NCBI RefSeq assembly: GCF_017877135.1
Contig: NZ_JAGIPH010000002.1
Span: forward strand, 372,001 to 436,000
Direction: 5' to 3'
From: Neorhizobium galegae
GTDB lineage: Bacteria > Pseudomonadota > Alphaproteobacteria > Rhizobiales > Rhizobiaceae
Length of the DNA: 64,000 bases
Shown: positions 1 through 8,543 of the stretch, piece after piece
How positions within the stretch are numbered: the first letter of the stretch is position 1
Layout: each line of letters begins with the position of its first letter
Translations under genes and position numbers: made by a program
The notes under the pieces: generated by a model
Database searches by the model: none
Told to the model about the DNA's origin: nothing
Seen by the model: only the letters and a program-made list of their open reading frames with translations

Positions 1-29
1 GCGGCAGCCCGCGAAACTCCGACCTTGAT

Positions 30-47
30 AGTTGACTAGTTTTATAG
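30..47 (+). promoter_or_regulatory. candidate sulfur-island motif, copy A
   Basis: The AT-rich stretch AGTTGACTAGTTTTATAG lies 188 bases upstream of the first gene. It resembles segments in front of the flavin reductase (6678-6697), tauA (9646-9670) and the ssuD operon (12975-12991, 13191-13217) when each is read towards its gene. It could be a shared operator or a promoter core. The match was judged by eye. Confidence 0.3.
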
Positions 48-234
48 AATTTGTCAAATAACATGAGAAATTTTTTGCGATGAATGGTCGAATTATCTCT
101 GTTTATTGGGTGTTTATGCCGATTTACGGATTAAATCGGATTGTATTTTCTAATCCTGCGAACATTTGCGCAAAAATCCACGACACATCGGCGGCGAAGA
201 AAGAAATTCTCACCGCCCAAAAAGAGAGGGCCTC

Positions 235-1842
235 ATGCACACCAAATTCCACCTCAGCCGCAGACGTCTCCTGCAAGGCTCCGTTGCGCTAGCAAGCCTG
301 TCGCTCACGCAGGTGTCAGTCCAGGCGGCCGCGCCGGCCAGCGGCGGAACAGCAACGCTCGTGCTTGCCTCCGAGCCGCCTGTTCTGACCACCATCGCGC
401 ATACGGCGTATAATTCCGTCTATGTCTCCCCCAAGGTCACCGAGGGTCTGCTCACCTATGATTTCGACCTGAACCCGAAGCCGCTTCTGGCACGGGAATG
501 GGCGATCAGCCCGGATGGTCTGCGTTACACCTTCCGTCTGCGTCCGGGCGTCAAGTGGCACGACGGCAAGCCGTTCACATCGGCGGACGTGGCCTTTTCC
601 ATCCAGACGATCAGGGAGATTCATCCGCGCGGACGCAACACCTTCCTGAACCTGACGGCGGTGGAGACGCCGGACGAATTGACGGCGGTCCTGGTGCTGT
701 CCAAGCCGGCGCCTTACCTGATTACCGCCTTGGCCGCCGCCGAGACGCCGATCGTTCCGAAGCATCTTTATGAAGGGACGAAAGCGGCGGAAAATCCGGT
801 CAATCTGGCGCCGATCGGCACCGGTCCGTTCCGCTTCAAGGAATGGGTGCGCGGCAGCCATCTCGTCTATGAGCGCAATCCCGACTACTGGGACAAGCCG
901 CGGCCCTATCTTGATCGCCTCATCGTTCGCTTCATTCCCGATTCGGCCGCACGGGCGATTGCCATCGAAACCGGGGAAATCGATCTCGCACCCAGCACGC
1001 CGCTGCCCTACAGCGATCTCGACCGCATCAAGGCCCTGCCGCATATCGGTTTCGAGACGCAGGGGTACCAGTATTCCAACAGTGTCAGCCGCATCGAGTT
1101 CAATCTCGAGAAGGATATTTTCAAGGATGTGCGCGTGCGCCGCGCCTTCGCTCATGTCATCGACAAGAAGGTCATCTTCAACACGGTCAATTACGGCTAT
1201 GGCTCGATCAATCCGGGTCCGATCAATCCCAAGCTGACAAAATGGTATGTGGGTGACCTTAAGACCTATCCGGTCGATCTGAAGGCGGCCGAAGCGCTGC
1301 TCGACGAGGCCGGCTACAAGCGTGGGACCGGCGGTATCCGGGCGAAACTGACGATCGACTACGTGCCGAGCGGCGAAGGTTACGCGCGGGGCGCCGAGTA
1401 TATCCGCCAGGCGCTGTCGAAGGTCGGCATCGAGGTCACGGTGCGGGCGCAGGACTTTGCCACCTACACCAAGCGGATCTACACGGATCGCGACTTCGAC
1501 TTCGCCTATGAGGGCATGAGCAATCTGTTCGATCCGACGGTCGGGGTGCAGCGGCTCTATTGGAGCAAGAATTTCCGAAAGGGTGTCCCGTTCTCCAATG
1601 GTGCTGCCTATTCCAATCCTGTGGTCGATTCGCTTCTGGAAGCCGCTGCCATTGAGATCGATCCGAAAAAACGGTTCGAACAATGGCGCGACATCCAGCG
1701 CCTGCTTGTGGAGGATCTGCCGGCGATCGATATCGCCAGCCCGCCGGAGATCACGATCTACAACAAGCGCATCGCAGACCACACGGTCGGCGCCGAGGGC
1801 GTCTCCGGCAGTCTGGCCTTTGCCTATGTCACCTCAGCCTGA
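235..1842 (+). CDS. ABC transporter substrate-binding protein, peptide/opine family 5 (SBP_bac_5), Tat-exported
   Basis: This is a 535-residue periplasmic binding protein of the oligopeptide/dipeptide/nickel family. The ATG at 235 is chosen because an AGAGAGG ribosome site precedes it and the protein then opens with a twin-arginine leader (SRRRLLQG followed by a hydrophobic run). An in-frame start at 166 would bury the leader. Typical family features follow, including the lobe beginning near LLTYDFDLNPKPLLA and the conserved GTGPFRFKEW segment. No family-5 permease or ATPase gene is adjacent. Its position just ahead of the desulfinase-like gene suggests that it captures an organosulfur compound or sulfur-containing peptide, but that is inference. 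Confidence 0.85.
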   Translation: MHTKFHLSRRRLLQGSVALASLSLTQVSVQAAAPASGGTATLVLASEPPVLTTIAHTAYNSVYVSPKVTEGLLTYDFDLNPKPLLAREWAISPDGLRYTFRLRPGVKWHDGKPFTSADVAFSIQTIREIHPRGRNTFLNLTAVETPDELTAVLVLSKPAPYLITALAAAETPIVPKHLYEGTKAAENPVNLAPIGTGPFRFKEWVRGSHLVYERNPDYWDKPRPYLDRLIVRFIPDSAARAIAIETGEIDLAPSTPLPYSDLDRIKALPHIGFETQGYQYSNSVSRIEFNLEKDIFKDVRVRRAFAHVIDKKVIFNTVNYGYGSINPGPINPKLTKWYVGDLKTYPVDLKAAEALLDEAGYKRGTGGIRAKLTIDYVPSGEGYARGAEYIRQALSKVGIEVTVRAQDFATYTKRIYTDRDFDFAYEGMSNLFDPTVGVQRLYWSKNFRKGVPFSNGAAYSNPVVDSLLEAAAIEIDPKKRFEQWRDIQRLLVEDLPAIDIASPPEITIYNKRIADHTVGAEGVSGSLAFAYVTSA

Positions 1843-1889
1843 GTTTTTCCGGATGCCGGCCACATCCGATGGCCTTGGAGACAATGATC

Positions 1890-2918
1890 ATGACCCTGTC
1901 TGAACTTTGGTACACCCGCTGCCCGGTGCCGACACCCGTCGGCCTTGCCGCGCAACTCGGCCTTCTGGAAAAGACGTTTTCCGATGCGGGCGTGACGCTG
2001 AAATCGATCATCGACTCTCCGGACAGGAATGTCCGGCAGAGCCATTTCAATCATACGCTCGAATGGTCCTTCCGCCACGGCGGCAATGTGCCACCCATTC
2101 GCGCCCGATCGGAAGGGCGGCAAACGCGGCTGGTCGGCATCACCTGGACGGACGAGTTCCAGGCGATCGTGACGCCTCCCAAGAGCGGCATCCGGTCGAT
2201 CCGGGATCTGGTGGGGCGGCGAATCGGCATTCCGAAGCGTCCCGAAGGCATTGTCGATTTCATGCGGGCCACGGCACTCAAGGGGCTGGTCTCGGCGCTT
2301 TCGCTGGAGGGTCTTTCCGTCGATGACGTTCAGTTGGTGGATGTCGAGATCGCGCAGTCGGTTCTTGCCGACCAGGAAGGACAGTCGCTCTTCGGCCTGA
2401 AGCGCCGGCAGTCTTTTGGCGAGGAGGCCGCGGCGCTCCTGCGGGGCGAGGTGGACGCGATCTTCGTCAAGGGAACCGCCGGCATTGCCGCTGCCAACTT
2501 CATCGGTGCGGTGCCGGTCGTGGAATTCGGCTTTCACCCCGATCCGAAGATCCGGATCAATTCCGGCTCGCCGCGCATCCTGACGGTGGATCAGAGGCTG
2601 GCGGACGAGCGGCCGGATCTGGTGGCGCGCCTGATCGGCGCGATCCATCAGGCCTCCGCCTGGGCTGAACGGAACCCTGAGGAGACCCGACGCTTCGTGG
2701 CGCGCGAGGCGGGTGCAACCGAAGAGCAGGTGCTTGCGGCCAATGGCCCGGATGTGCATCGCCACCTCGGCCTCTCGCTCGACCCGGCGCTTGTCGATGC
2801 GGTTGGCCATTACAAGGATTTTCTACGCGACAGGGGTTTCCTGGAGGCCGATTTCAGCGTGGCTGACTGGGTGGATCACAGGCCGTGGGAACTGCTTGAC
2901 GGAAGGGCGGTGGCATGA
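1890..2918 (+). CDS. DszB-like sulfinate desulfinase (periplasmic-binding-protein fold)
   Basis: The 342-residue product resembles DszB (2'-hydroxybiphenyl-2-sulfinate desulfinase, 365 residues), which cleaves a C-S bond to release sulfite. The DszB catalytic Cys27-His60-Arg70 set appears to be kept. Cys11 sits in RCPVP (NCPVP in DszB). His52 and Arg62 sit in HFNHTLEWSFRHGG, with the same ten-residue spacing as His60-Arg70. GGNVPP and RTRLLGIT-like segments also follow. There is no signal peptide, unlike true binding proteins of this fold, which supports a cytosolic enzyme. ATG 1890 has GGAG nine bases upstream; ATG 1884 is possible. The gene overlaps the next one by ATGA, so the two are probably translationally coupled. 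Automatic pipelines may call it an ABC binding protein. Confidence 0.65.
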   Translation: MTLSELWYTRCPVPTPVGLAAQLGLLEKTFSDAGVTLKSIIDSPDRNVRQSHFNHTLEWSFRHGGNVPPIRARSEGRQTRLVGITWTDEFQAIVTPPKSGIRSIRDLVGRRIGIPKRPEGIVDFMRATALKGLVSALSLEGLSVDDVQLVDVEIAQSVLADQEGQSLFGLKRRQSFGEEAAALLRGEVDAIFVKGTAGIAAANFIGAVPVVEFGFHPDPKIRINSGSPRILTVDQRLADERPDLVARLIGAIHQASAWAERNPEETRRFVAREAGATEEQVLAANGPDVHRHLGLSLDPALVDAVGHYKDFLRDRGFLEADFSVADWVDHRPWELLDGRAVA

Positions 2919-4117
2919 CCGTTTCGGCAACGGCTTTCCCCAGGGCGCCGGTCGAGGCGGATGTGGTCGCAATCGCCCGGGATCTGGCGGTGCGTTTTGC
3001 GCAGACGGCCGCCCACCAAGATCGAACAGGCGAATTTCCCACCGCCAATATCCGGGCTTTGTTCGAGAAAGGACTGCTGGGGCTGGTGACCGCCCGCGAG
3101 CAGGGGGGCCTCGGAGAAGGACTTGAAGCAGCACAGGCGGTGATTTCCGCCATCGCGACCGGCGAACCCTCGACGGCGCTGGTTCTTGCCATGCATTACA
3201 ACAACCACGCCGCCATCCGGCGTGGCCAATGGCCGTCGCATCTGGCGGAACGGGTGCTCGCGGCCAATCGACGGCGGCCGGCGCTGTTGAATGCCGCCCA
3301 GGCCGAACCCGGCATGGGATCGCCCGCCCATGGCGGCCTGCCCGCCACGACGGCGCGGCGCGAGGGCGAGCACTGGATCATCGATGGCCGCAAGAGCTTC
3401 ATCACGGGCTTGACGGGCCTCGCCTTCGCCAATGTGCTGGCGCTGACGCAGGAGCCGGTGCCGCGCCTGATCCAGCTTCTGGTGCCCCTGGATGCGCAGG
3501 GGATCTCGCAGGTGAAGACCTGGGAGGCGGCGGGCATGTATGCCACGGCGAGCGACGATCTGGTGCTTCAAGAGGTCCGGGTGCCGATCGATCACATCAT
3601 AGCCGAACAGCCGGCAAGCGAGCCTCTCAGACGCGACGAGGCAGGCGGCAATGTGTTCTTCACGCTGCTGGCAGCCGTTTATCAGGGTGTCGCCACGTCT
3701 GCCCGTGACGATCTGCTGGGGCACCTGACGCAGCACAGCCCGTCCAGTCTGGGGCAGCCGCTTGCCTCGATCCCGCGGCTTCAGGAGGGATTGGGCGAGA
3801 TCGAGGTTCTTCTGGCCGCCAATGCACGGCTGCTGCAATCGGTCAGTCGCGATGTCGATGCCGGCAGGTCCGTCGATACAGACGCCATGATGCTGCGTCA
3901 CCTGGTCATCGAAAACGCGGTCCGGGTCACGGATCTCGCGCTGGAACTCGGCGGCAATCGCGGCCTTCGCCGGGATTATCATCTGGAGCGGCATCACCGC
4001 GATGCCGTGACGGCCAGAGCGCATGCACCGCAGAGCCACATGATCCGCACAATCCTCGGAAAGGCGGCGATTGCGCGGTTTGCCGCCGCAAGCCATGCAG
4101 CAAGACTCACCGGATGA
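2915..4117 (+). CDS. DszC/SfnB-like flavin-dependent monooxygenase (acyl-CoA dehydrogenase fold)
   Basis: This 400-residue protein has the acyl-CoA dehydrogenase fold but looks more like the sulfur-oxidising branch (DszC, SfnB, DmoA partners). MHYNNH near residue 93 lines up with the DszC segment carrying His92. The tail DYHLERHHRDAVTARAHAP places a histidine where DszC has His391 and lacks the EGT motif common in true acyl-CoA dehydrogenases. Such enzymes use reduced FMN from a partner reductase to oxygenate sulfur or an adjacent carbon. The start codon overlaps the stop of the DszB-like gene, so the pair forms one operon. A conventional acyl-CoA dehydrogenase cannot be fully excluded. Confidence 0.65.
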   Translation: MTVSATAFPRAPVEADVVAIARDLAVRFAQTAAHQDRTGEFPTANIRALFEKGLLGLVTAREQGGLGEGLEAAQAVISAIATGEPSTALVLAMHYNNHAAIRRGQWPSHLAERVLAANRRRPALLNAAQAEPGMGSPAHGGLPATTARREGEHWIIDGRKSFITGLTGLAFANVLALTQEPVPRLIQLLVPLDAQGISQVKTWEAAGMYATASDDLVLQEVRVPIDHIIAEQPASEPLRRDEAGGNVFFTLLAAVYQGVATSARDDLLGHLTQHSPSSLGQPLASIPRLQEGLGEIEVLLAANARLLQSVSRDVDAGRSVDTDAMMLRHLVIENAVRVTDLALELGGNRGLRRDYHLERHHRDAVTARAHAPQSHMIRTILGKAAIARFAAASHAARLTG

Positions 4118-4259
4118 ATGCTAGGCGCTGCCCACCGGCGCCGAAAGGGCTTGCCAGGCTCAATCGTCATCCTTGCACCAGCATCGCGAGCGCCCTTGCC
4201 CTTTGTGGCGCTGATCGCCTATATGCAGACGATACACCGAGCGGGATGATCATAAGGCG

Positions 4260-4715
4260 ATGCTGACGAAGAAGGGCAAATACGGGCTGAAGGCGCTGGT
4301 TCACCTTGCACAACTGGCGCCGGGAGAAACGGCGTTCGTGGCCGACATCGCTTCCCAGAACAATATTTCGAAGAAGTTCCTCGATACGATCCTTCTCGAA
4401 TTGCGCAATGGCGGGCTTCTTCGCTCCAAGAAGGGGCCGGGTGGCGGCTATGCGCTCTCCAAGCCGGCTACCGAGATCTTCGTCGGGCAGGCGATCCGTA
4501 TTCTGGACGGTCCCCTGGCGCCGCTTCGCTGTGCCAGCAAGACAGCATTCGAACCCTGCGATGATTGCGATCATCCGGAGGACTGTCAGATCCGCGCCAC
4601 GATGACGGATGTGCGCGATGCCATGGCCGCCATTCTCGACGGCACCAGCCTTGCGCAATTCGTGCAGAACAAAAAACCGACATCGGAACGCCTGAGCGCC
4701 GCGACCGAAATCTGA
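4260..4715 (+). CDS. Rrf2-family transcriptional regulator, CymR-like, four cysteines
   Basis: The 151-residue protein starts MLTKKGKYGLKALVHLAQL and has the Rrf2 winged helix with the wing GPGGGYALSKP. After it comes a cysteine cluster in the pattern C-x8-C-x2-C-x5-C (residues about 86-104), compatible with an Fe-S cluster or thiol sensing. The N-terminal half resembles CymR, the cysteine-metabolism repressor of Firmicutes. It lies inside the sulfur island, downstream of the DszB/DszC-like pair, and converges on the SfnB-like gene only six bases away. A role in sensing cysteine or sulfur status for this island is inferred. Confidence 0.85.
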   Translation: MLTKKGKYGLKALVHLAQLAPGETAFVADIASQNNISKKFLDTILLELRNGGLLRSKKGPGGGYALSKPATEIFVGQAIRILDGPLAPLRCASKTAFEPCDDCDHPEDCQIRATMTDVRDAMAAILDGTSLAQFVQNKKPTSERLSAATEI

Positions 4716-4721
4716 CTTTGG

Positions 4722-5924
4722 TCAATTGACCGCCGTGGTTGTTCCGGTGTTTGACGCTGCAATGAGATACCGGGCCAGAACCTGGCGGTGACCGGCCCGA
4801 TGCCGGTTGGATACGCGCCCGTTTTCCACGTGTCCATGGGCAATCGCCGGAAGCGATGACGGGCCCTGCAGATCCAGAATGGCTGCAATCGCCTCCCGGA
4901 CGATCTCGCCGGACAGGATGTTGGCGGATGTCGCCGACAGCCAGGCCTTGTTCTCCGACTCCACTGTCGCATCGACCTGGGCAATGTCGAGATGCAAGCC
5001 CGCCCGTTCCACCATGGCGCCCAAGCCTTCAATGCCTGCGGCCAGCCGGCCGAGCGCATTCAACACATGCAGTTCCTCGTCGTCCCGCCGGTCGGGACCG
5101 GCGCGATCGGCCCATTCCCGGCTCTGCCTTGCGGCGAGATCGTTCAGAATGCGGCGCGCGATGCCGAGATCGATGGCGCTGTCGAGCAGCAGGGAGAGGA
5201 TTGCCGGCGTGGACGGCTTTTGCCCCTCGGCCGGAAGGGTCAGGATGCTGTCTGCTGCGATATGCACATCGGCAAAGACAAGCAGCGGGGCTTCCTGTCC
5301 CACCTGTTCGGCATTCGCCGACATGTCCTTGAAGCTGATTTCGTCCGTGTCGCGATGAACAAGCGCCATGTGTGACTGGCCATGTCCATCAAGGCTCGAC
5401 ACCGCGATCCAGTCCGCAAACAGCGGCAGCAGCGCGCGCAACTCTCCGGTCAGGCTGCATCCCGACCGGTTGATGGAAAGCTGGGCTTGCGCAGATGAAC
5501 CTGCCTGCCTGTTCGAAGGCTGCAACGGCACGGCGCAGAACTGCTCGCCGGCAAGCGCGCCGGCAAAGAAGAACTTCTGCTGGGCCGGTGCGGCTGCGAT
5601 GCGTAACGTTTCCAGCACCGTGAAATGGCTCTTGAGGCTTTCGCCGATCAGCGGATTGGCTTCGGCCATGATGGCGACGATATCGGCAAGCGAGGCATTG
5701 GCAAGATCGGGCCCGCCAAATTCGGCCGGTACCGTGACCCCCAGAAGCCCGGCATGGGCGATCCACTCCAGCTCGCGATAGGGCAGGGTATGGCCCTCGC
5801 TAGGCGAGGCGGAGGCAACAGTGCGCCTGGCGAACTCCCGTGCGGCTGCCAGCGCCTCCTCTTCCGTCGAAGGATGCCCCATATCCTGTTGCGAATGAAC
5901 GGGCAGGCGAAACACATTTTGCAT
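4722..5924 (-). CDS. SfnB-like acyl-CoA dehydrogenase-fold oxidoreductase, divergent C-terminus
   Basis: The 400-residue product resembles the SfnB sulfur-acquisition family. It has LGVTVPAEFGGPDLANASLADIVAIM near the N-terminus, SHFTVLETLR where SfnB has the HFxxLE segment, and DLGIARRIL mid-protein. The C-terminus differs: SfnB and DszC end in a THxLHDP element, which I do not find here. ATG 5924 is chosen for its GGAGG site; an in-frame start at 6014 has none. The flavin reductase gene lies 129 bases upstream on the same strand and could supply reduced flavin. The exact reaction is unknown. Confidence 0.65.
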   Translation of the reverse strand: MQNVFRLPVHSQQDMGHPSTEEEALAAAREFARRTVASASPSEGHTLPYRELEWIAHAGLLGVTVPAEFGGPDLANASLADIVAIMAEANPLIGESLKSHFTVLETLRIAAAPAQQKFFFAGALAGEQFCAVPLQPSNRQAGSSAQAQLSINRSGCSLTGELRALLPLFADWIAVSSLDGHGQSHMALVHRDTDEISFKDMSANAEQVGQEAPLLVFADVHIAADSILTLPAEGQKPSTPAILSLLLDSAIDLGIARRILNDLAARQSREWADRAGPDRRDDEELHVLNALGRLAAGIEGLGAMVERAGLHLDIAQVDATVESENKAWLSATSANILSGEIVREAIAAILDLQGPSSLPAIAHGHVENGRVSNRHRAGHRQVLARYLIAASNTGTTTAVN

Positions 5925-6053
5925 GTACGGCCCTCCAAATCCTTTCAGAATGCTGCCACGGGCAAAGCCCCACGGGAAGAACGTTTCATCCGGCAAGGCC
6001 GATCGGGAAAGCAAATCTTTCCCCGTTCACGGGCTGCGTCAAAACACGCGGAA

Positions 6054-6599
6054 CTAGCCGAGCGTATGATAGGTGCCGCCCTGGTAGACGAGCGAGCGGC
6101 CGCCCGAGACGCGGATGGCCAGCACCTTGCCGATCACGATCACATGGCTATGGCGTTCAATCGCTTCCTCGACAACGCAGTCGATCGCAGCCACGGCATC
6201 TTCCAGCAGCGGTGCGCCGCTGGCAAGCCGGGTCCATTCCCATCCGCGGTAGCGATCCTGTCCCTTCAAGCCGCCGACGCCGGCAAACTGGTTGGCGAGC
6301 GCCTGATGTCCGGGCCCGACGACATTGACGCCGAAAAACCCATAGCGCTCCAGAACCGGCCAGGTGGACGATGTCCGGTTGAGTGCCACCAGCATGCGCG
6401 GCGGCTCGATGGACAGGGCGGTTGCCGATGTCACGGTGGCGCCCGTGCGCGTTTCGCCTTCACCTGTGGTGATGATGCTGACACCACCGGCAAGGCTTCG
6501 AAGCGCAAGCTTCAGGCTGTCTGCATCCGCCGGACGATCTTGCGGTAGCGGGCGAGCATCATCTGTCTCAAATGCCTTCGCGGAAAACTGACTGGTCAT
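6054..6599 (-). CDS. NAD(P)H:flavin reductase (DszD/SsuE-role, flavin_reduct domain)
   Basis: This 181-residue protein has the FMN-binding split-barrel flavin-reductase domain. Visible features are GGVSIITTG, TSATALSIEPPRMLVALN, GFFGVNVV and a C-terminal HVIVIGKVLAI followed by LVYQGGTYHTLG. It belongs to the HpaC/DszD-type family rather than the flavodoxin-fold SsuE family. It would make FMNH2 from NAD(P)H for the two-component monooxygenases around it (DszC-like, SfnB-like, SsuD). It is the first gene of a two-gene unit with the SfnB-like gene, and a candidate sulfur motif lies about 80 bases upstream. Confidence 0.85.
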   Translation of the reverse strand: MTSQFSAKAFETDDARPLPQDRPADADSLKLALRSLAGGVSIITTGEGETRTGATVTSATALSIEPPRMLVALNRTSSTWPVLERYGFFGVNVVGPGHQALANQFAGVGGLKGQDRYRGWEWTRLASGAPLLEDAVAAIDCVVEEAIERHSHVIVIGKVLAIRVSGGRSLVYQGGTYHTLG

Positions 6600-6677
6600 T
6601 GCGCTATCCCTGAGCGGTGGTTCGATGCTGACAGGCTAACGGCGGCCAAGGGGAGATGCGAGACAGTCTATTTCATT

Positions 6678-6697
6678 CCCCATAAAGATTGTAGAAT
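6678..6697 (-). promoter_or_regulatory. candidate sulfur-island motif, copy D
   Basis: Read towards the flavin reductase the segment is AATTCTACAATCTTTATGGG, 79 bases upstream of its start. Its TTTATGGG end is shared with copy B before tauA and copies C and E before the ssuD operon. The rest of the 6600-6810 gap shows no gene. Confidence 0.3.
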
Positions 6698-6810
6698 TCA
6701 ATTCTTCAGCGCTGTTTGATTGCTCGCCTCCGGCGCGATTGGATCTCGAAATCAGCCGAGCGTTCCTCAGATGATAACGGAGCTATGAGTCATCATGGCC
6801 ACATCTGAAT

Positions 6811-7665
6811 TCAGCTCTTGCCTTTCCAGGGCACCAGGATTTTCTCCAGCAGTCTCAGCGTAAAGCTGAAGCCGAAGGCGCAGAGCGAAATGATGGCGAT
6901 GCCTACGAAGACCACGTCAGTGGCTAGAAACTGTGCCGCCGACATGATCAGGAAGCCGATGCCTCTCGTCGATGCAATCAGTTCAGCGGCGACCAGCGTG
7001 CCCCAGCCCACGCCAATCGCAATACGGACGCCTGTGAGGATTTCCGGCAGGGCGCTTGGGAGGACGATGTGGATGAAGAGTTGCCACGGCTTGGCCCCGA
7101 GCGACTTTGCCGCATTGGCACGCTCCACCGAAACCGAGCGGACGCCGGCCTGTGCGGACAGGCAGATTGGCGCAAACATGGCGAGAAACAGAAGCGAGAT
7201 CTTGGATGTTTCGCCAATGCCGAGCCAGATGATCATGAGCGGTAGATAGGAAAGCGGCGGCAGTGGCCAGTAGAATTCGATGGGCGTATCCAGCACGCCC
7301 TTTGCCCAGCGGTTGAGCCCCATCAGGAGCCCGAGCGGTATGCCGGTCAGGACGGCGAGAGCGGCGGCGAGCCCGATCCGAAACAGGCTGGCGCCGACGT
7401 GCTCGCCAAGAGATGCACCGGCGTAGCCGTCATTGAAGATGGTCACGAACTGACGAAGCACTTCCGCGGGCGAGGGAAGAAAAAGTCGCGGCACCAGTTT
7501 CAGCTCCGTGGCAAGCCACCAGAGCGCGATCAGGGCAATGGCGGTGGCGATGCTGATCGCCGTCGTGCTTCTGCCTTCCAGCCCGAAGCCGATCGGCCGT
7601 ACCGTCTTTTTGGCGGAAGCAACCGTGCCTTTTTCTGCGGTGGTGTTGAGTTCGAGAACGGTCAT
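6811..7665 (-). CDS. tauC: taurine/sulfonate ABC transporter permease TauC/SsuC
   Basis: This 284-residue integral membrane protein of the TauC/SsuC class has about six membrane helices. The segment [24 protein letters not shown] closely follows the TauC sequence of E. coli. The cytoplasmic EAA loop, which contacts the ATPase, is at [26 protein letters not shown]. Its start overlaps the end of the ATPase gene (7662-7665), giving a tauA-tauB-tauC order on the minus strand. It forms the membrane channel for sulfonate uptake. Confidence 0.9.
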   Translation of the reverse strand: MTVLELNTTAEKGTVASAKKTVRPIGFGLEGRSTTAISIATAIALIALWWLATELKLVPRLFLPSPAEVLRQFVTIFNDGYAGASLGEHVGASLFRIGLAAALAVLTGIPLGLLMGLNRWAKGVLDTPIEFYWPLPPLSYLPLMIIWLGIGETSKISLLFLAMFAPICLSAQAGVRSVSVERANAAKSLGAKPWQLFIHIVLPSALPEILTGVRIAIGVGWGTLVAAELIASTRGIGFLIMSAAQFLATDVVFVGIAIISLCAFGFSFTLRLLEKILVPWKGKS

Positions 7666-8453
7666 GCGGCGGCACCTGCAAGATGATGGTCGGAATGAAG
7701 AATGTCGCGGATCTCCTCGCGCAGATTTGCAAATTCCGGCGAGAGGTGAATGGAGCGAACGTCCTGCGTCTCGATAAATCGACGCACAAAATCGAGATCA
7801 TAGCGCGCCACGACGCGGCCTGGGCGCGGAGACATGACGATGACCTTGGTGCCGAGGAAGAGAGCCTCTTCGATTGAATGCGTGATGAAGAAGATCCGCT
7901 TGCCGGTGCGATGCCAGACGGAGATCAGCAATTCCTGCATCTGTTCACGCGTCAGGCTGTCCAGGGCGCCGAAGGGCTCGTCCATCAACAGAATATCTGG
8001 TTCGGTCGCAAGCGCCCGCGCAATCCCGACGCGTTGGCGCATGCCGCCGGAGAGTTCATGGGGAAAGCTGCGGGCGAAATCGGCAAGCCCCACCAAGCCC
8101 AGCAGTTCTGCGGCTTTTTCATGCCGTTCCTTGCGGCTGACACCTGCGAATTTCAGCCCGAGTGCGACATTGTCTATGACCGTCGACCAGGGCAGCAGCG
8201 TGTCCTTCTGGAAGACAACGCCACGATCCGCACCGGGCCCACCAACCGGACGTCCGTTGAGGGTAATCGATCCCTCGGTCAGCGGCAGGAAGCCGGCAAT
8301 GGCGTTCAGCAGGGTGGATTTGCCGCAGCCGGATGCGCCAAGGGCAACGACAAAGTCACCTTCGCTGATATCGAGGCTCACACGATCCAGTGCGTGGATT
8401 TCCTTGCGTTGCCGTCCCTCGAAGAAGACGCTGGCATTGCTTATTCGCAACAT
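7662..8453 (-). CDS. tauB: taurine/sulfonate ABC transporter ATP-binding protein TauB
   Basis: The 263-residue ATPase has Walker [10 protein letters not shown], signature LSGGMRQR, Walker B ILLMDEP and the H-loop histidine in [28 protein letters not shown] matches the TauB Q-loop region. The C-terminal stretch [20 protein letters not shown] is a TauB-type tail absent from SsuB. It energises the TauC permease. The 90-base gap after tauA holds a modest hairpin (CCCGCA at 8476 pairing with TGCGGG at 8493), perhaps limiting expression beyond the binding protein. Confidence 0.9.
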   Translation of the reverse strand: MLRISNASVFFEGRQRKEIHALDRVSLDISEGDFVVALGASGCGKSTLLNAIAGFLPLTEGSITLNGRPVGGPGADRGVVFQKDTLLPWSTVIDNVALGLKFAGVSRKERHEKAAELLGLVGLADFARSFPHELSGGMRQRVGIARALATEPDILLMDEPFGALDSLTREQMQELLISVWHRTGKRIFFITHSIEEALFLGTKVIVMSPRPGRVVARYDLDFVRRFIETQDVRSIHLSPEFANLREEIRDILHSDHHLAGAAA

Positions 8454-8543
8454 CTCATTTCCTCGCGAAAAATGCCCCGCAAGCCTTTGCTGTGCGGGAC
8501 ATGAAAATATCAGCGCAGGCGATTTGCCCCGTGATGATTGACC

